DNA of 11,544 nucleotides from Pseudomonadales bacterium (GCA_029244465.1 JAQWQN010000178.1:1-11544), one strand, 5' to 3'. Positions 1 to 6,972 are shown, counted from the stretch's first letter. Numbers and translations: made by a program. The notes: generated from the letters alone by a model not told the origin.

Positions 1-439
1 ACACCTCTTCTATACCGCAAATTTGCACTTTTCGATCCAAAAAAATGCACCGACAACGTTCGCCAGCCGTGGGCGAACATAGGTCATCGAAGGGATCGCC
101 AAGGTACTAACGCCTCGTGATACATCGTAATCAGCCTGCCAGTCGAGTCGCGGTGTTAGCCAATAAATTCCTAGCGCCAGCGATTCAGCATGCAAAGCGC
201 TAAGAGCCGTGGCCACATTAGACTTGGACACAACTTTCAATCTTGTGACTTTATAGACTTTCGAGTGATTCTGCGGGTCAGCGCCGGTTTGGTGAATGAG
301 AAAGCTAGATTTCAGCAGGTCTTTGTCACCACGCGCCAGATGGTATCGGCCGCTGTATGGTCATCAGTCGTGTGCACCACTTGCTGGGTGTGCCAACCGA
401 GAGTCTGCATTGGCAAACGATAGAACGGGCTATCAAAGC
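1..439. other. Left-edge stretch with no recognisable gene
   Basis: I see no convincing gene here. Open frames exist on both strands (about 76-77 codons, for example minus strand 240 to 10 and plus strand 190 to 423), but they overlap one another. The minus-strand one starts with TTG without a visible Shine-Dalgarno sequence, and none of the translations shows a motif I recognise. It may be intergenic DNA or the remnant of a gene that continues beyond the window. Confidence 0.4.
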
Positions 440-712
440 CTAATCGAAGAGCGCTCTTTCCAATCCGCTAACGTTGGCTCTCAAGATCGAAATTTCGTCA
501 TGAAGCGAGTCAACTTCGTAAACCAGTGAAAACACCGCCACCGCGAGCACTAGAGCTAGGAACCGCAGACGTGTGAGCTGCCCTTTGGCACGGTTGTAGC
601 GCGTCTTGTAAAAGTCGTGGCCTTTTTGGTGGTACTCAAGCGCATCGAGCTGGCGCCGAATGTCCGCTGTCGTTGCCTCGACCACCGGGCCCTCTGCACT
701 TGATTCTTTCAT
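440..712 (-). CDS. Small predicted membrane protein with C-terminal coiled coil
   Basis: I do not recognise a family. The 90-residue product has a polar, charged N-terminal half (about residues 1-48, rich in Lys, Arg and Glu), one hydrophobic segment at about residues 50-66 (core LALVLAVAVFSLV), and a heptad-like tail at 67-88 (Leu/Ile spaced through VDSLHDEISILRANVSGLER). This suggests a single-pass inner-membrane protein with a short coiled coil, in the general style of DivIC/FtsB-like or small scaffold proteins, though no specific homology is claimed. I chose the ATG at 712, which has purine-rich GGGAG and AAGGG upstream. A TTG at 742 would add 10 residues in the same frame. The gene is separated from the dehydrogenase upstream on the same strand by 164 bp containing a terminator, so it is probably transcribed alone. 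Confidence 0.55.
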   Translation of the reverse strand: MKESSAEGPVVEATTADIRRQLDALEYHQKGHDFYKTRYNRAKGQLTRLRFLALVLAVAVFSLVYEVDSLHDEISILRANVSGLERALFD

Positions 713-833
713 CAGCCCTTCGCTCCCATTTTTCTCTAACAAGACTTCGGTTTGGAGAAAGCCCCTAGTGTCATTATCAGTTTTAAACGCTCATAGTCCA
801 GTGTGCAGAATAACTCAATCACAACAAAACAAT

Positions 834-864
834 TGAGCCCCATTTCACGCCGATATGGGGCTCA
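834..864 (-). terminator. Rho-independent-type terminator after the 877-2106 dehydrogenase
   Basis: TGAGCCCCAT at 834-843 is the exact inverse of ATGGGGCTCA at 855-864, giving a GC-rich 10-bp stem with an 11-nt loop. Read on the minus strand, the stem is followed by the T-rich stretch ATTGTTTTGTTGTG. It starts 13 nt beyond the TAA stop of the dehydrogenase gene, so position and structure agree. Confidence 0.8.
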
Positions 865-876
865 GATCAAGGTCTC

Positions 877-2106
877 TTAATCGAAAAGTTCGCCACCACA
901 GGCGCCCGCCGTCGTGCCGTGCTCTTCAAATGCCTTAATGACACTGGCACCCGTGCGCCAGCGATGCACTTCATCAGGACCATCGACCAATCGCTGCGAC
1001 CGAATACCGGTATACCAACGAGCCAACGGGGTGTCATGGCTGTAACCGAGCGCACCATGCAGCTGTAACGCGGTATCTACCACCTGATGGACCATATTGG
1101 CCAAGAAAACTTTCGCGATACCATTTTCTTGGCGCAAATCCATGCCATGTTCAGCTTTGTAGGCGATGTGCAACAACATCAGTCGAGCTTTATAGATTTC
1201 TGCAGCACAGTCGGCAAGCATCCAACGTACCCCTTGTCGGTCTGCTAATCTCTTACCAAAGGTGGTCCGGTTAACGACCTGCTCAGCGGCCAAATCCAAA
1301 GCACGCTGCGCCATCGAGACGTTATGCATACCGTGACGCAATCGTCCGTAGGCGAGCCGGTGTTGGCCCATATTAAAACCTTGGCCACGTCCACCTAAGA
1401 TGGCATCGCGCGGAACCCGAAGATTCTCGATGTTAATTTCCGAGTGAGAACCACCAAGCTTCAAGCCCAAATCTGTGTGCGGCTGCATTGTTTCAATGTT
1501 GCGCACAATTTCATACCCAGGATTCGGCAATTCGACTATGAACGTGCTGTACTGCTCATGACGTGGCGCATCAGGATCGGTTTTGGCCATAACAACCGCA
1601 ATGTCAGCAACACTTGCGGATGAGCTAAACCATTTTTCCCCATTCAGAACCCACTCGTCACCTTCTAAAACGGCTGTGGTCTGCATACCGGTTGCATCAG
1701 CTCCGGCAGCCTTTTCCGTCATGGAATAACAAATTCGCTTTTCGCCATTCAGCAGCGGTTTGAGATACTGCTCTCTCTGGTCATCCGTACCGTGCTCCAA
1801 CAACGTCAGCATAGTTGCATCATCAGGGCCTTGTGTGTTCATTGACAACGCGCCGAGAAAACTCTCGCCCAACTCCATCTGTACCAGTGCATTGGCAAGT
1901 GGTCCCAGTCCCATGCCACCATGTTCTACTGGCACAAAGGGACACCATAAACCCTCTGCACGTGCCTTGGCTCGCAAACCCGCAAGCACTTCATCGAAGT
2001 TCTCGGCGGTGCACACTTCTTCTGCAGGATGACATTCGCTGCGAACAAACTCGCGCACTTTATTGCGGACCGCTTTCGCGTCTTCCGGGATGGTGAAATC
2101 GATCAT
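877..2106 (-). CDS. Acyl-CoA dehydrogenase, ACAD10/11-like
   Basis: FAD-dependent alpha,beta-oxidation of an acyl-CoA in the cytoplasm; the substrate is not deducible. The product is 409 residues, normal for the family. Helical N-terminal domain at about 1-125; middle beta domain with YSMTEKAAGAD (about 127-137) and GEKWFSSSA (about 156-164), which contact FAD and substrate; C-terminal domain with the FGKRLADRQGV segment (about 283-293) and LHGALGYS (349-356). The terminal motif VDGPDEVHRW places Asp375 where medium-chain enzymes have the catalytic Glu, as in the ACAD10/11 group. The start at 2106 gives MIDFTIPEDAK, with AGAGGGG just upstream; in-frame extension to 2289 would run into the tRNA region and is rejected. 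The C-terminus has a small Gly/Ala-rich tail. It is monocistronic, with a terminator directly behind it. Confidence 0.93.
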   Translation of the reverse strand: MIDFTIPEDAKAVRNKVREFVRSECHPAEEVCTAENFDEVLAGLRAKARAEGLWCPFVPVEHGGMGLGPLANALVQMELGESFLGALSMNTQGPDDATMLTLLEHGTDDQREQYLKPLLNGEKRICYSMTEKAAGADATGMQTTAVLEGDEWVLNGEKWFSSSASVADIAVVMAKTDPDAPRHEQYSTFIVELPNPGYEIVRNIETMQPHTDLGLKLGGSHSEINIENLRVPRDAILGGRGQGFNMGQHRLAYGRLRHGMHNVSMAQRALDLAAEQVVNRTTFGKRLADRQGVRWMLADCAAEIYKARLMLLHIAYKAEHGMDLRQENGIAKVFLANMVHQVVDTALQLHGALGYSHDTPLARWYTGIRSQRLVDGPDEVHRWRTGASVIKAFEEHGTTAGACGGELFD

Positions 2107-2241
2107 GAGTCCCCTCTTTGCTTTTCTATTTGACCCGCGATCATAACCCGTTAGCGCCAACTGACATAGAAACCGCAAAAGAAAGGCGCAAAGCACGCAA
2201 GACGATCGCAATCGACCTCTGGAAACCCACGAAAATTCATG

Positions 2242-2253
2242 TACGATGCCCTC
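2242..2253 (+). promoter_or_regulatory. Possible -10 element and GC-rich discriminator for the tRNA gene
   Basis: TACGAT at 2242-2247 is followed directly by GCCCTCCCCC. A GC-rich discriminator of this kind is typical of stable-RNA promoters under stringent control. Transcription would start about 30 nt before the tRNA. The -35 region (around CTCTGGAA) matches the consensus poorly, so this is tentative. Confidence 0.3.
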
Positions 2254-2285
2254 CCCCAGACGATACGTTTGTCGGCACTGGTCAC

Positions 2286-2362
2286 GCACCCGTAGTTCAA
2301 CTGGATAGAATATCTGGCTTCGAACCAGAGGGTTGCAGGTTCGAGTCCTGCCGGGTGCGCCA
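2286..2362 (+). tRNA. tRNA-Arg (anticodon TCG)
   Basis: A complete 77-nt cloverleaf is visible. Acceptor arm GCACCCG (2286-2292) pairs with CGGGTGC (2352-2358), followed by discriminator G and encoded CCA. Anticodon stem TCTGG (2313-2317) pairs with CCAGA (2325-2329) around loop CTTCGAA, placing anticodon TCG at 2320-2322 (decodes CGA, Arg). T arm GCAGG/CCTGC encloses TTCGAGT. It lies alone between two minus-strand genes and has its own 3' hairpin. Confidence 0.97.
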
Positions 2363-2368
2363 GCCAGT

Positions 2369-2391
2369 CAACTTGCGACCTTCGCAAGTTG
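2369..2391 (+). terminator. Hairpin 6 nt after the tRNA 3' end
   Basis: CAACTTGCGA (2369-2378) and TCGCAAGTTG (2382-2391) form a perfect 10-bp stem with a 3-nt loop. The position directly after the tRNA CCA suggests transcription termination or a boundary for 3' processing. The following sequence (TAAAGGCTTTACT) is only weakly U-rich, so classical Rho-independent termination is not certain. Confidence 0.55.
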
Positions 2392-2422
2392 TAAAGGCTT
2401 TACTGCTGCGACACAGAGTCAG

Positions 2423-2458
2423 CCTTCTAACCACCCTGAGCCTTCTAACCAACCTGAG
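2423..2458. repeat. 18-bp tandem direct repeat, two copies
   Basis: Copy one (2423-2440, CCTTCTAACCACCCTGAG) and copy two (2441-2458) differ at a single base and abut exactly. They lie in the noncoding space between the tRNA hairpin and the 3' end of the amidohydrolase gene. Confidence 0.8.
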
Positions 2459-2542
2459 CGCACGAGCAGCCCGGCACTTCAGGGCGCACGCGTATCGCGA
2501 CCGCCCTACTTGCCACCCATTACCCTTAAATTTGGTTGGCGA

Positions 2543-4234
2543 TTACGAGCGGAGCAACCGCCCTGGCGTCGCGCCGCTGTGGTCATTATTCGAGAGCAAA
2601 ATCTCGCCGTTCACAACCGTATTCAAAATCCCATCCGCGGTCTGTTTTAACCGCGTCGCACCTGAAGGTAGGTCGTGGACAACTTCCGGTAACCGGGCAC
2701 CCACTTGGTCGGCATCGAAAACAACAAGGTCAGCTGCCATGCCTTCCCTAAGTAAACCGCGATCGTGCAAGCCCCATAGCGTCGCTGTGTTGTAGGTAAT
2801 CTGTCGGACAGCTTCCTCCAGAGTTAGCGCCTCTTTTTCACGCACCCAGTAGCTCAGGAGGTGCGTTTGCAAAGAACTATCCATAATCTGCGAGACGTGC
2901 GCACCGGAATCCGAAAATGTCACAACTGAACGCGGGTGCTTCATCATCTCAAGCACATGGTCCTGATTTTCGTTGGCTATCGGCGTACGGAAATACATCT
3001 TGAGATCTTTTTCGAGCGCCATATCGATCATCAGATCAACAGGGTTCATAGCTCTCTGCGCTGCAATTTCGGCCATCGACGGCTTGTCGTAAACCATGTC
3101 ATCCATTGGGTAGACAAGATCCCAGTTTGGTGGGCGCAACTCAGCGCCAACAATGCGAGGCCCGTTGTACTTCTGATTCGCTATCTCAACCAGCTTTCTG
3201 CGAATTTCCGGGTCGCGCAACTTAGCGGCTTGCTCAGCTAACGGTAGCACTCGTATATCGCGCCACATTTCCCACTTGTCATAGGGTAGATTGCTTTCAA
3301 ATGAGAGGATGTTATTCAGGCCGCGGCTATGTACTTGAGCGAACATGCGGCCACCAGCGGCTGCGGTTTCGTCCAACAAATCAAAGTAGGGGCGCCACAG
3401 ATCAGGTGCCGCTTTGACACTGAACATACCCCAAGTCTGGGTCACCCCCGACTCGACCGCCAGATCTCGCAAACGCTCGTGGTATTCACGAATTCTCTCT
3501 GGGTCACGGCCTGGCGCCTCGCCCGCGATCTCAAACACACCTTTGCCGGTTTCGCCAACAGCGTTCACGATGGCTCTTACTTCATCCCAATGAGCCAATC
3601 TGCTTGCGACTGGTCGGTCATCTGCCGTCGTATGATTGAAGGTCCGGGAAGTCGAAAAACCAATCGCGCCTGCTGCCATGGCCTCTTTGACCAAATGTTG
3701 CATTTGCTTGATCTCATCGTCGCTTGCCGCATCTTCAAATGCGCGCTCACCCATGGTGTAGGTTCTTAGCGGCGAGTGGCCAATGTAGCCGGCGTAGTTG
3801 ATCCCTTTCGGTAACGCGTCAATGGTATCAAGGAACTCAGGGAAGCTCTCCCAACTCCAATCAATGCCCTCCAACATCGCGTCTCGAGAGAGGTCTTCCG
3901 CGCGCTCTAGGTTACGAAAGACCAGGTCAGCGTCTTCCTGTTTACAAGGGGCGAGAGTGAATCCACAGTTCCCCATCACTACGCTGGTCACCCCGTGATA
4001 ACACGAAGACGAGCCAATTGGATCCCAAAATATCTGTGCATCCATGTGGGTATGACCGTCCACAAAGCCCGGGGAAACGATATGCCCTTCTGCATCGATT
4101 GTCCGCTTACCTTTCTCGTTGACGCGCCCTATTTTAGCGATTTTACCGCCTTGCACCGCCACATCGCCGCGATAACGCGCGCCACCGGATCCGTCGATCA
4201 CGGTGCCATTTTTGATGACCAAGTCGTAAGCCAT
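2543..4234 (-). CDS. D-aminoacylase-type amidohydrolase
   Basis: A metal-dependent hydrolase of the amidohydrolase superfamily, N-acyl-D-amino-acid deacylase branch, expected to cleave an N-acyl or related amide bond in the cytoplasm; the actual substrate is unknown. The product has 563 residues. Visible landmarks are the N-terminal beta part (YDLVIKNGTVIDGSG), the metal motif HTH at 61-63 after SPGFVDG, GNCGF with Cys90 (equivalent to the bridging Cys of D-aminoacylases), GAIGFSTSRT at 189-198, QVHSRG at 300-305, FSDSGAHV with Asp442, and the closing GMAADLVVFD at 498-507. The start at 4234 gives MAYDLVIKNG and is preceded by AAGGAGAG; a start at 4261 would add nine charged residues with no better signal. 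It is divergent from the alpha/beta hydrolase across a 111-bp repeat-bearing spacer. Confidence 0.9.
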   Translation of the reverse strand: MAYDLVIKNGTVIDGSGGARYRGDVAVQGGKIAKIGRVNEKGKRTIDAEGHIVSPGFVDGHTHMDAQIFWDPIGSSSCYHGVTSVVMGNCGFTLAPCKQEDADLVFRNLERAEDLSRDAMLEGIDWSWESFPEFLDTIDALPKGINYAGYIGHSPLRTYTMGERAFEDAASDDEIKQMQHLVKEAMAAGAIGFSTSRTFNHTTADDRPVASRLAHWDEVRAIVNAVGETGKGVFEIAGEAPGRDPERIREYHERLRDLAVESGVTQTWGMFSVKAAPDLWRPYFDLLDETAAAGGRMFAQVHSRGLNNILSFESNLPYDKWEMWRDIRVLPLAEQAAKLRDPEIRRKLVEIANQKYNGPRIVGAELRPPNWDLVYPMDDMVYDKPSMAEIAAQRAMNPVDLMIDMALEKDLKMYFRTPIANENQDHVLEMMKHPRSVVTFSDSGAHVSQIMDSSLQTHLLSYWVREKEALTLEEAVRQITYNTATLWGLHDRGLLREGMAADLVVFDADQVGARLPEVVHDLPSGATRLKQTADGILNTVVNGEILLSNNDHSGATPGRLLRS

Positions 4235-4280
4235 GATGCTCTCCTTTTTCCTTTGCCTCACTTTACCCGGTCACATACTA

Positions 4281-4336
4281 GCACCGTTTACTCGCACCGT
4301 TGTGAGCACCGTCATTAGCACCGTCATTAGCACCGA
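4281..4336. repeat. Five GCACCG units at 12-13 bp spacing
   Basis: GCACCG begins at 4281, 4294, 4306, 4318 and 4330. Two units are identical 12-mers (GCACCGTCATTA at 4306 and 4318), a third differs at its end (GCACCGTTGTGA at 4294), and the first is 13 bp. The array fills the divergent promoter region and runs up to the GAGGAG ribosome binding site of the 4346 gene. It could be a regulator-binding array or slippage-prone DNA. Confidence 0.8.
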
Positions 4337-4340
4337 GGAG
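4335..4340 (+). promoter_or_regulatory. Ribosome binding site deciding the GTG start at 4346
   Basis: GAGGAG lies 5 nt before the GTG at 4346. The frame has no well-placed ATG before the conserved core, so this site supports the GTG start. Confidence 0.7.
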
Positions 4341-4345
4341 CGCTC

Positions 4346-5176
4346 GTGATAGGATGCTTATTTTACGCCCTCAGACAAGAAAAAGTGTGCACAGAACCCG
4401 ACCTTAACTACGTTGTTCACCCCGGCCAAGGACCCTATCTGGGGCTGCTCCACGGCTTCCTTTCATCCGGGCGTCAATGGTTGCTAAATCTTGAGGCACT
4501 TAGCGAGGTTTGTACGCCAGTCACTATCGATATGTGGGGGCATGGCGACTCTCCCGCGCCTTCTGATTTGGACCTCTACAGACCCCAAGCTTATGTGGAC
4601 CAGTTGGAACACATACGGGAGAAATTGGGTGCCAATCAGTGGTTCCTTTGTGGTTACTCCTTGGGCGCCGGGATCACCATACGGTACACCCATCAATACC
4701 CTGAACGGGTTCTTGCGCACGGCCTAACCAACTCAAACTCAGCGTTCGCAAACGACACCCTCGTACAGGAGTGGCAGGCAAGCGCAGAAGCAAGCGCCAA
4801 AAGTATTCGCGCTGGCGGTCTAAGTGCCATAGAGCGGATCGCAGTGCATCCTCGCCATGCTCGACGACTGCCACAAACAGTCTACGATGCATTGCTGCAA
4901 GACAGTAAGAAGTTATCACCGGACGCTGTCGCCAATACCTTGTTACGCACCAACGTCGATGTCTCAACTCGTGACATAGCGTCAACAAACCCCCGTCCAG
5001 CACTTCTTGCATTTGGTCGTCACGAAAAACGATTTAGCGCTGCAAAAGACTGGGCGCTTGCCAATATGGCCAATCTCAAAGTGATCGAAATGGATGCTGG
5101 TCATGCAGTCAATATGGAAGACGCTGAGGCGTTCAACGCAGCATGGATTGCTTTTATCAGAGAGCATGCGAGCTAA
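4346..5176 (+). CDS. Alpha/beta-fold hydrolase
   Basis: A cytoplasmic serine hydrolase or esterase/lyase of the alpha/beta superfamily; substrate not deducible. The 276-residue product shows the oxyanion-hole motif LLHGFLSS (34-41), DMWGHGDS (62-69), the nucleophile elbow GYSLGAG (103-109, Ser105), a probable acid at AFGRHEKRF (Glu227, where Asp is more usual), and the histidine in DAGHAVN (His253). This order matches the catalytic triad of MenH/BioH-like members. Translation starts at GTG 4346, with GAGGAG 5 nt ahead. It is the first gene of a plus-strand set with the acyltransferase (6-nt gap, same reading frame) and the VOC protein, so it may act on an acyl ester or thioester, but that is inference. 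Confidence 0.88.
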   Translation: MIGCLFYALRQEKVCTEPDLNYVVHPGQGPYLGLLHGFLSSGRQWLLNLEALSEVCTPVTIDMWGHGDSPAPSDLDLYRPQAYVDQLEHIREKLGANQWFLCGYSLGAGITIRYTHQYPERVLAHGLTNSNSAFANDTLVQEWQASAEASAKSIRAGGLSAIERIAVHPRHARRLPQTVYDALLQDSKKLSPDAVANTLLRTNVDVSTRDIASTNPRPALLAFGRHEKRFSAAKDWALANMANLKVIEMDAGHAVNMEDAEAFNAAWIAFIREHAS

Positions 5177-5182
5177 CTCTCA

Positions 5183-6007
5183 GTGCATATAGTCGACACC
5201 CTTATCGAAGAACGCGCGGAACGACTTCGTAATCACCCCCGAATCTGGCAGTGGGTACAGCGCAACCTCTATCCGATTTTAGGCTACAACGAAGCGGTGT
5301 CTCTGATCGATTTTATACAACACCTCAGCGGCTTTGATGTATTCGAGCACATTAGCCAAAGCCTCAACATGAGGGTGGCCGTTGACGGAGGGAGCAATAT
5401 CCCTAAAACCGGCCGGGCTGTAGTCATGCCCAATCATCCGGCAGGTATCGCCGATGGTATTGCGGTCTTTGATGCGCTGAAGGAGGTTCGCCCGGATGTG
5501 GCGTTCTTTGCAAATCGAGACGCCGTGCGTTGTCACGAGCGAATGAACGAGATTCTGATTCCCGTTGAATGGATGGAACAGCGGCGTAGTCACGCAAAGA
5601 CCAAAGAAACAGTTCGCAACATGGTTCAGGCCTTCAGAGATGAACGTCTAGTGGTCATCTTTGCATCCGGTCGCCTCGCGCGCCCGACACCAATCGGCCT
5701 AATCGAGCGGCCGTGGCTTGCCTCCGGAGTGGGTCTCGCACAAAAGTACAAATGTCCGATCGTCCCAATGCACGTGACCGGTCATAACAGCGCTCTGTAC
5801 TATCTCCTATGGTTTTTGAACACCGAATTGAAAGATATGACGCTGTTTCGAGAGCTGTTGAATAAGACCAACCAAAAATACCATATTCGCATTGGCAAAC
5901 CGGTCCGGTCCAACGAGCCCCCGGAAACGCTTACCCCCGCGCTACGGAAATTTGTCACTAAAGCGCTAAAGCACGGCCGCACAACGTTCCAATCGGTGGA
6001 CAATTGA
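5183..6007 (+). CDS. PlsC-like lysophospholipid acyltransferase
   Basis: Likely transfers a fatty acyl group to a glycerophospholipid or related acceptor at the inner-membrane face. The 274-residue product contains MPNHPAGIADG (82-92), a His85...Asp91 catalytic pair with five residues between them instead of the usual four. This HX5D form (NHPxGxxDG) is known in acyltransferases related to ornithine-lipid OlsA and hemolysin-like enzymes. FASGRLARP (160-168) replaces the usual FPEGTR block, and CPIVPMHVTG (191-200) is the conserved IVPV-type strand. The start is a GTG at 5183, 6 nt after the upstream stop, without a strong Shine-Dalgarno sequence; translational coupling is likely. The N-terminus is amphipathic, with no clear transmembrane helix. 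Family is confident; acceptor is unknown. Confidence 0.85.
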   Translation: MHIVDTLIEERAERLRNHPRIWQWVQRNLYPILGYNEAVSLIDFIQHLSGFDVFEHISQSLNMRVAVDGGSNIPKTGRAVVMPNHPAGIADGIAVFDALKEVRPDVAFFANRDAVRCHERMNEILIPVEWMEQRRSHAKTKETVRNMVQAFRDERLVVIFASGRLARPTPIGLIERPWLASGVGLAQKYKCPIVPMHVTGHNSALYYLLWFLNTELKDMTLFRELLNKTNQKYHIRIGKPVRSNEPPETLTPALRKFVTKALKHGRTTFQSVDN

Positions 6008-6016
6008 GGTCTCAGA

Positions 6017-6556
6017 ATGCAAAACGAAGCCCTTAGCCAAGGAATTCATCACGCCGCCTATCGCTGCATCGATGCCAAAGAAACCGTCGAGTTCTATCGC
6101 GATCTTTTAGGCATGGCATTCACCGTTGCGTTTGCAGAGAATGAAGTACCGTCAACCGGCGAACCAGACCCGTACATGCATGTGTTCTTGGACGCCGGGG
6201 GAGGCAACGTTATTGCTTTTTTTGAGCTACCCAACTCACCGCAAATGGGGCGCGATCAAAACACCCCGGAGTGGGTACAACATATGGCGTTCAAGCTCGA
6301 TTCGCTCGCAGATCAAACGCTAATGCAGGCGCGACTCGAGGCAGCGGGGGTCGAGGTACTCGGACCTGTGAACCACGGGATATTCGACTCTATCTATTTT
6401 TTTGACCCAAACGGTCATCGTTTGGAATTTGCCGTCGACAAGGCAACGCCGGAACAACTGGAGAGACTGAAAGCGATCGCTGAAGAAATGCTCGAAGAAT
6501 GGTCCACGACGAAGAAAGCCCCGAGACAAGCCGCGTGGCTACACGACCTTAGCTAA
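6017..6556 (+). CDS. VOC superfamily protein (glyoxalase/dioxygenase fold)
   Basis: A cytoplasmic metalloprotein of the vicinal-oxygen-chelate fold; it could be a glyoxalase-type lyase, an extradiol dioxygenase or a related enzyme. The product has 179 residues. The first module starts with GIHHAAYRC (9-17, metal His11/12) and EFYRDLLGM (25-33); the second has VQHMAFKL (87-94, His89) and ends with DPNGHRLEF (130-138, Glu137). DPNGHRLEF is typical of dioxygenase-like VOC domains. A helical Glu/Lys-rich tail follows. The ATG at 6017 is preceded by GAGGT, which overlaps the upstream stop codon, so it is probably co-transcribed with the acyltransferase. Substrate unknown. Confidence 0.85.
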   Translation: MQNEALSQGIHHAAYRCIDAKETVEFYRDLLGMAFTVAFAENEVPSTGEPDPYMHVFLDAGGGNVIAFFELPNSPQMGRDQNTPEWVQHMAFKLDSLADQTLMQARLEAAGVEVLGPVNHGIFDSIYFFDPNGHRLEFAVDKATPEQLERLKAIAEEMLEEWSTTKKAPRQAAWLHDLS

Positions 6557-6604
6557 AACAGTGCGGCCTCTCGTCGCGGCGACAAGGTCCCGTGTACCGC
6601 TTTT

Positions 6605-6944
6605 ATGGGTAGCCCGAGCTCACCCGATTTTATTCAACTATTCCAGGAAATCACAGCGGGTAAAGTCTGTAACGTCCACTTGCCACATGGGCCCAGACCG
6701 GTTTTTCAAGCCCCACCCGTCAGCGCAGATTCTAGTCGTTGGTCAAGCTCCAGGCACCGCCGTACACAAATCAGGAATTCCTTTTAACGATCCAAGCGGA
6801 GATCTTGCACCCCGCGCTCAGTGTGCTGATCTCTGGCAAGAGCGACTCCTCGCCGAACTCCGAAATATTGAACTCACCATCGTTATAGGCCGGTACGCGC
6901 TCGATTGGCACTTAGTACCGGAAAAGAAAAGCACCCGTAACTAG
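6605..6944 (+). pseudogene. Decayed uracil-DNA glycosylase family gene
   Basis: Two frames together resemble the short bacterial uracil-DNA glycosylase family proteins (COG1573 type) that remove uracil in base-excision repair. From ATG 6605 the first frame reads FIQLFQEITAGKVCNVHLPH and continues GPRPVFQA. The next conserved part, HPSAQILVVGQAPG then HKSGIPFNDPSGD, lies in another frame. One extra C in CCCC at 6711-6714 explains the shift. After PSGD (AGC GGA GAT at 6795-6803) the sequence jumps to LAPRAQCADLW, skipping the middle of the family, roughly 40 residues as I recall it. The end stops early (EKKSTRN), lacking the C-terminal HPSPRN-type catalytic motif. The first Cys of the usual CxxC is Gly. 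Four lesions together argue for a dead gene rather than a sequencing slip. Confidence 0.8.
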
Positions 6945-6972
6945 AGCCACCCTTGGCATCAGCGAGGTGGCT
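6945..6972. other. Hairpin after the pseudogene
   Basis: AGCCACC (6945-6951) and GGTGGCT (6966-6972) form a 7-bp stem with a 14-nt loop, immediately after the pseudogene's TAG stop. There is no U tract on the plus strand. It could be a remnant terminator or chance. Confidence 0.3.

Noticed and set aside
10..240. Minus-strand 76-codon frame at the left edge
   Set aside because: It begins with TTG, lacks a Shine-Dalgarno sequence, and the translation shows nothing recognisable.
2107..2289. N-terminal extension of the left dehydrogenase
   Set aside because: The extra residues have no dehydrogenase homology and overlap the tRNA; the ATG at 2106 has its own strong ribosome binding site.
2151..2387. 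Minus-strand open frame across the tRNA, with a GLEPATLWFEARYS-like translation
   Set aside because: This is the familiar false protein made by translating the complement of a tRNA gene; the cloverleaf explains the sequence.
2118..2795. Plus-strand open frame of 225 codons
   Set aside because: It runs through the tRNA, the hairpin, the tandem repeat and the antisense of the amidohydrolase 3' end, and shows no protein motif.
3329..3769. Plus-strand open frame of 146 codons inside the amidohydrolase gene
   Set aside because: It lies wholly antisense to a well-supported gene with conserved motifs and has no motif of its own.
4281..4336. CRISPR array
   Set aside because: Units are only 12-13 bp with no spacers of consistent length, and no cas gene is present.
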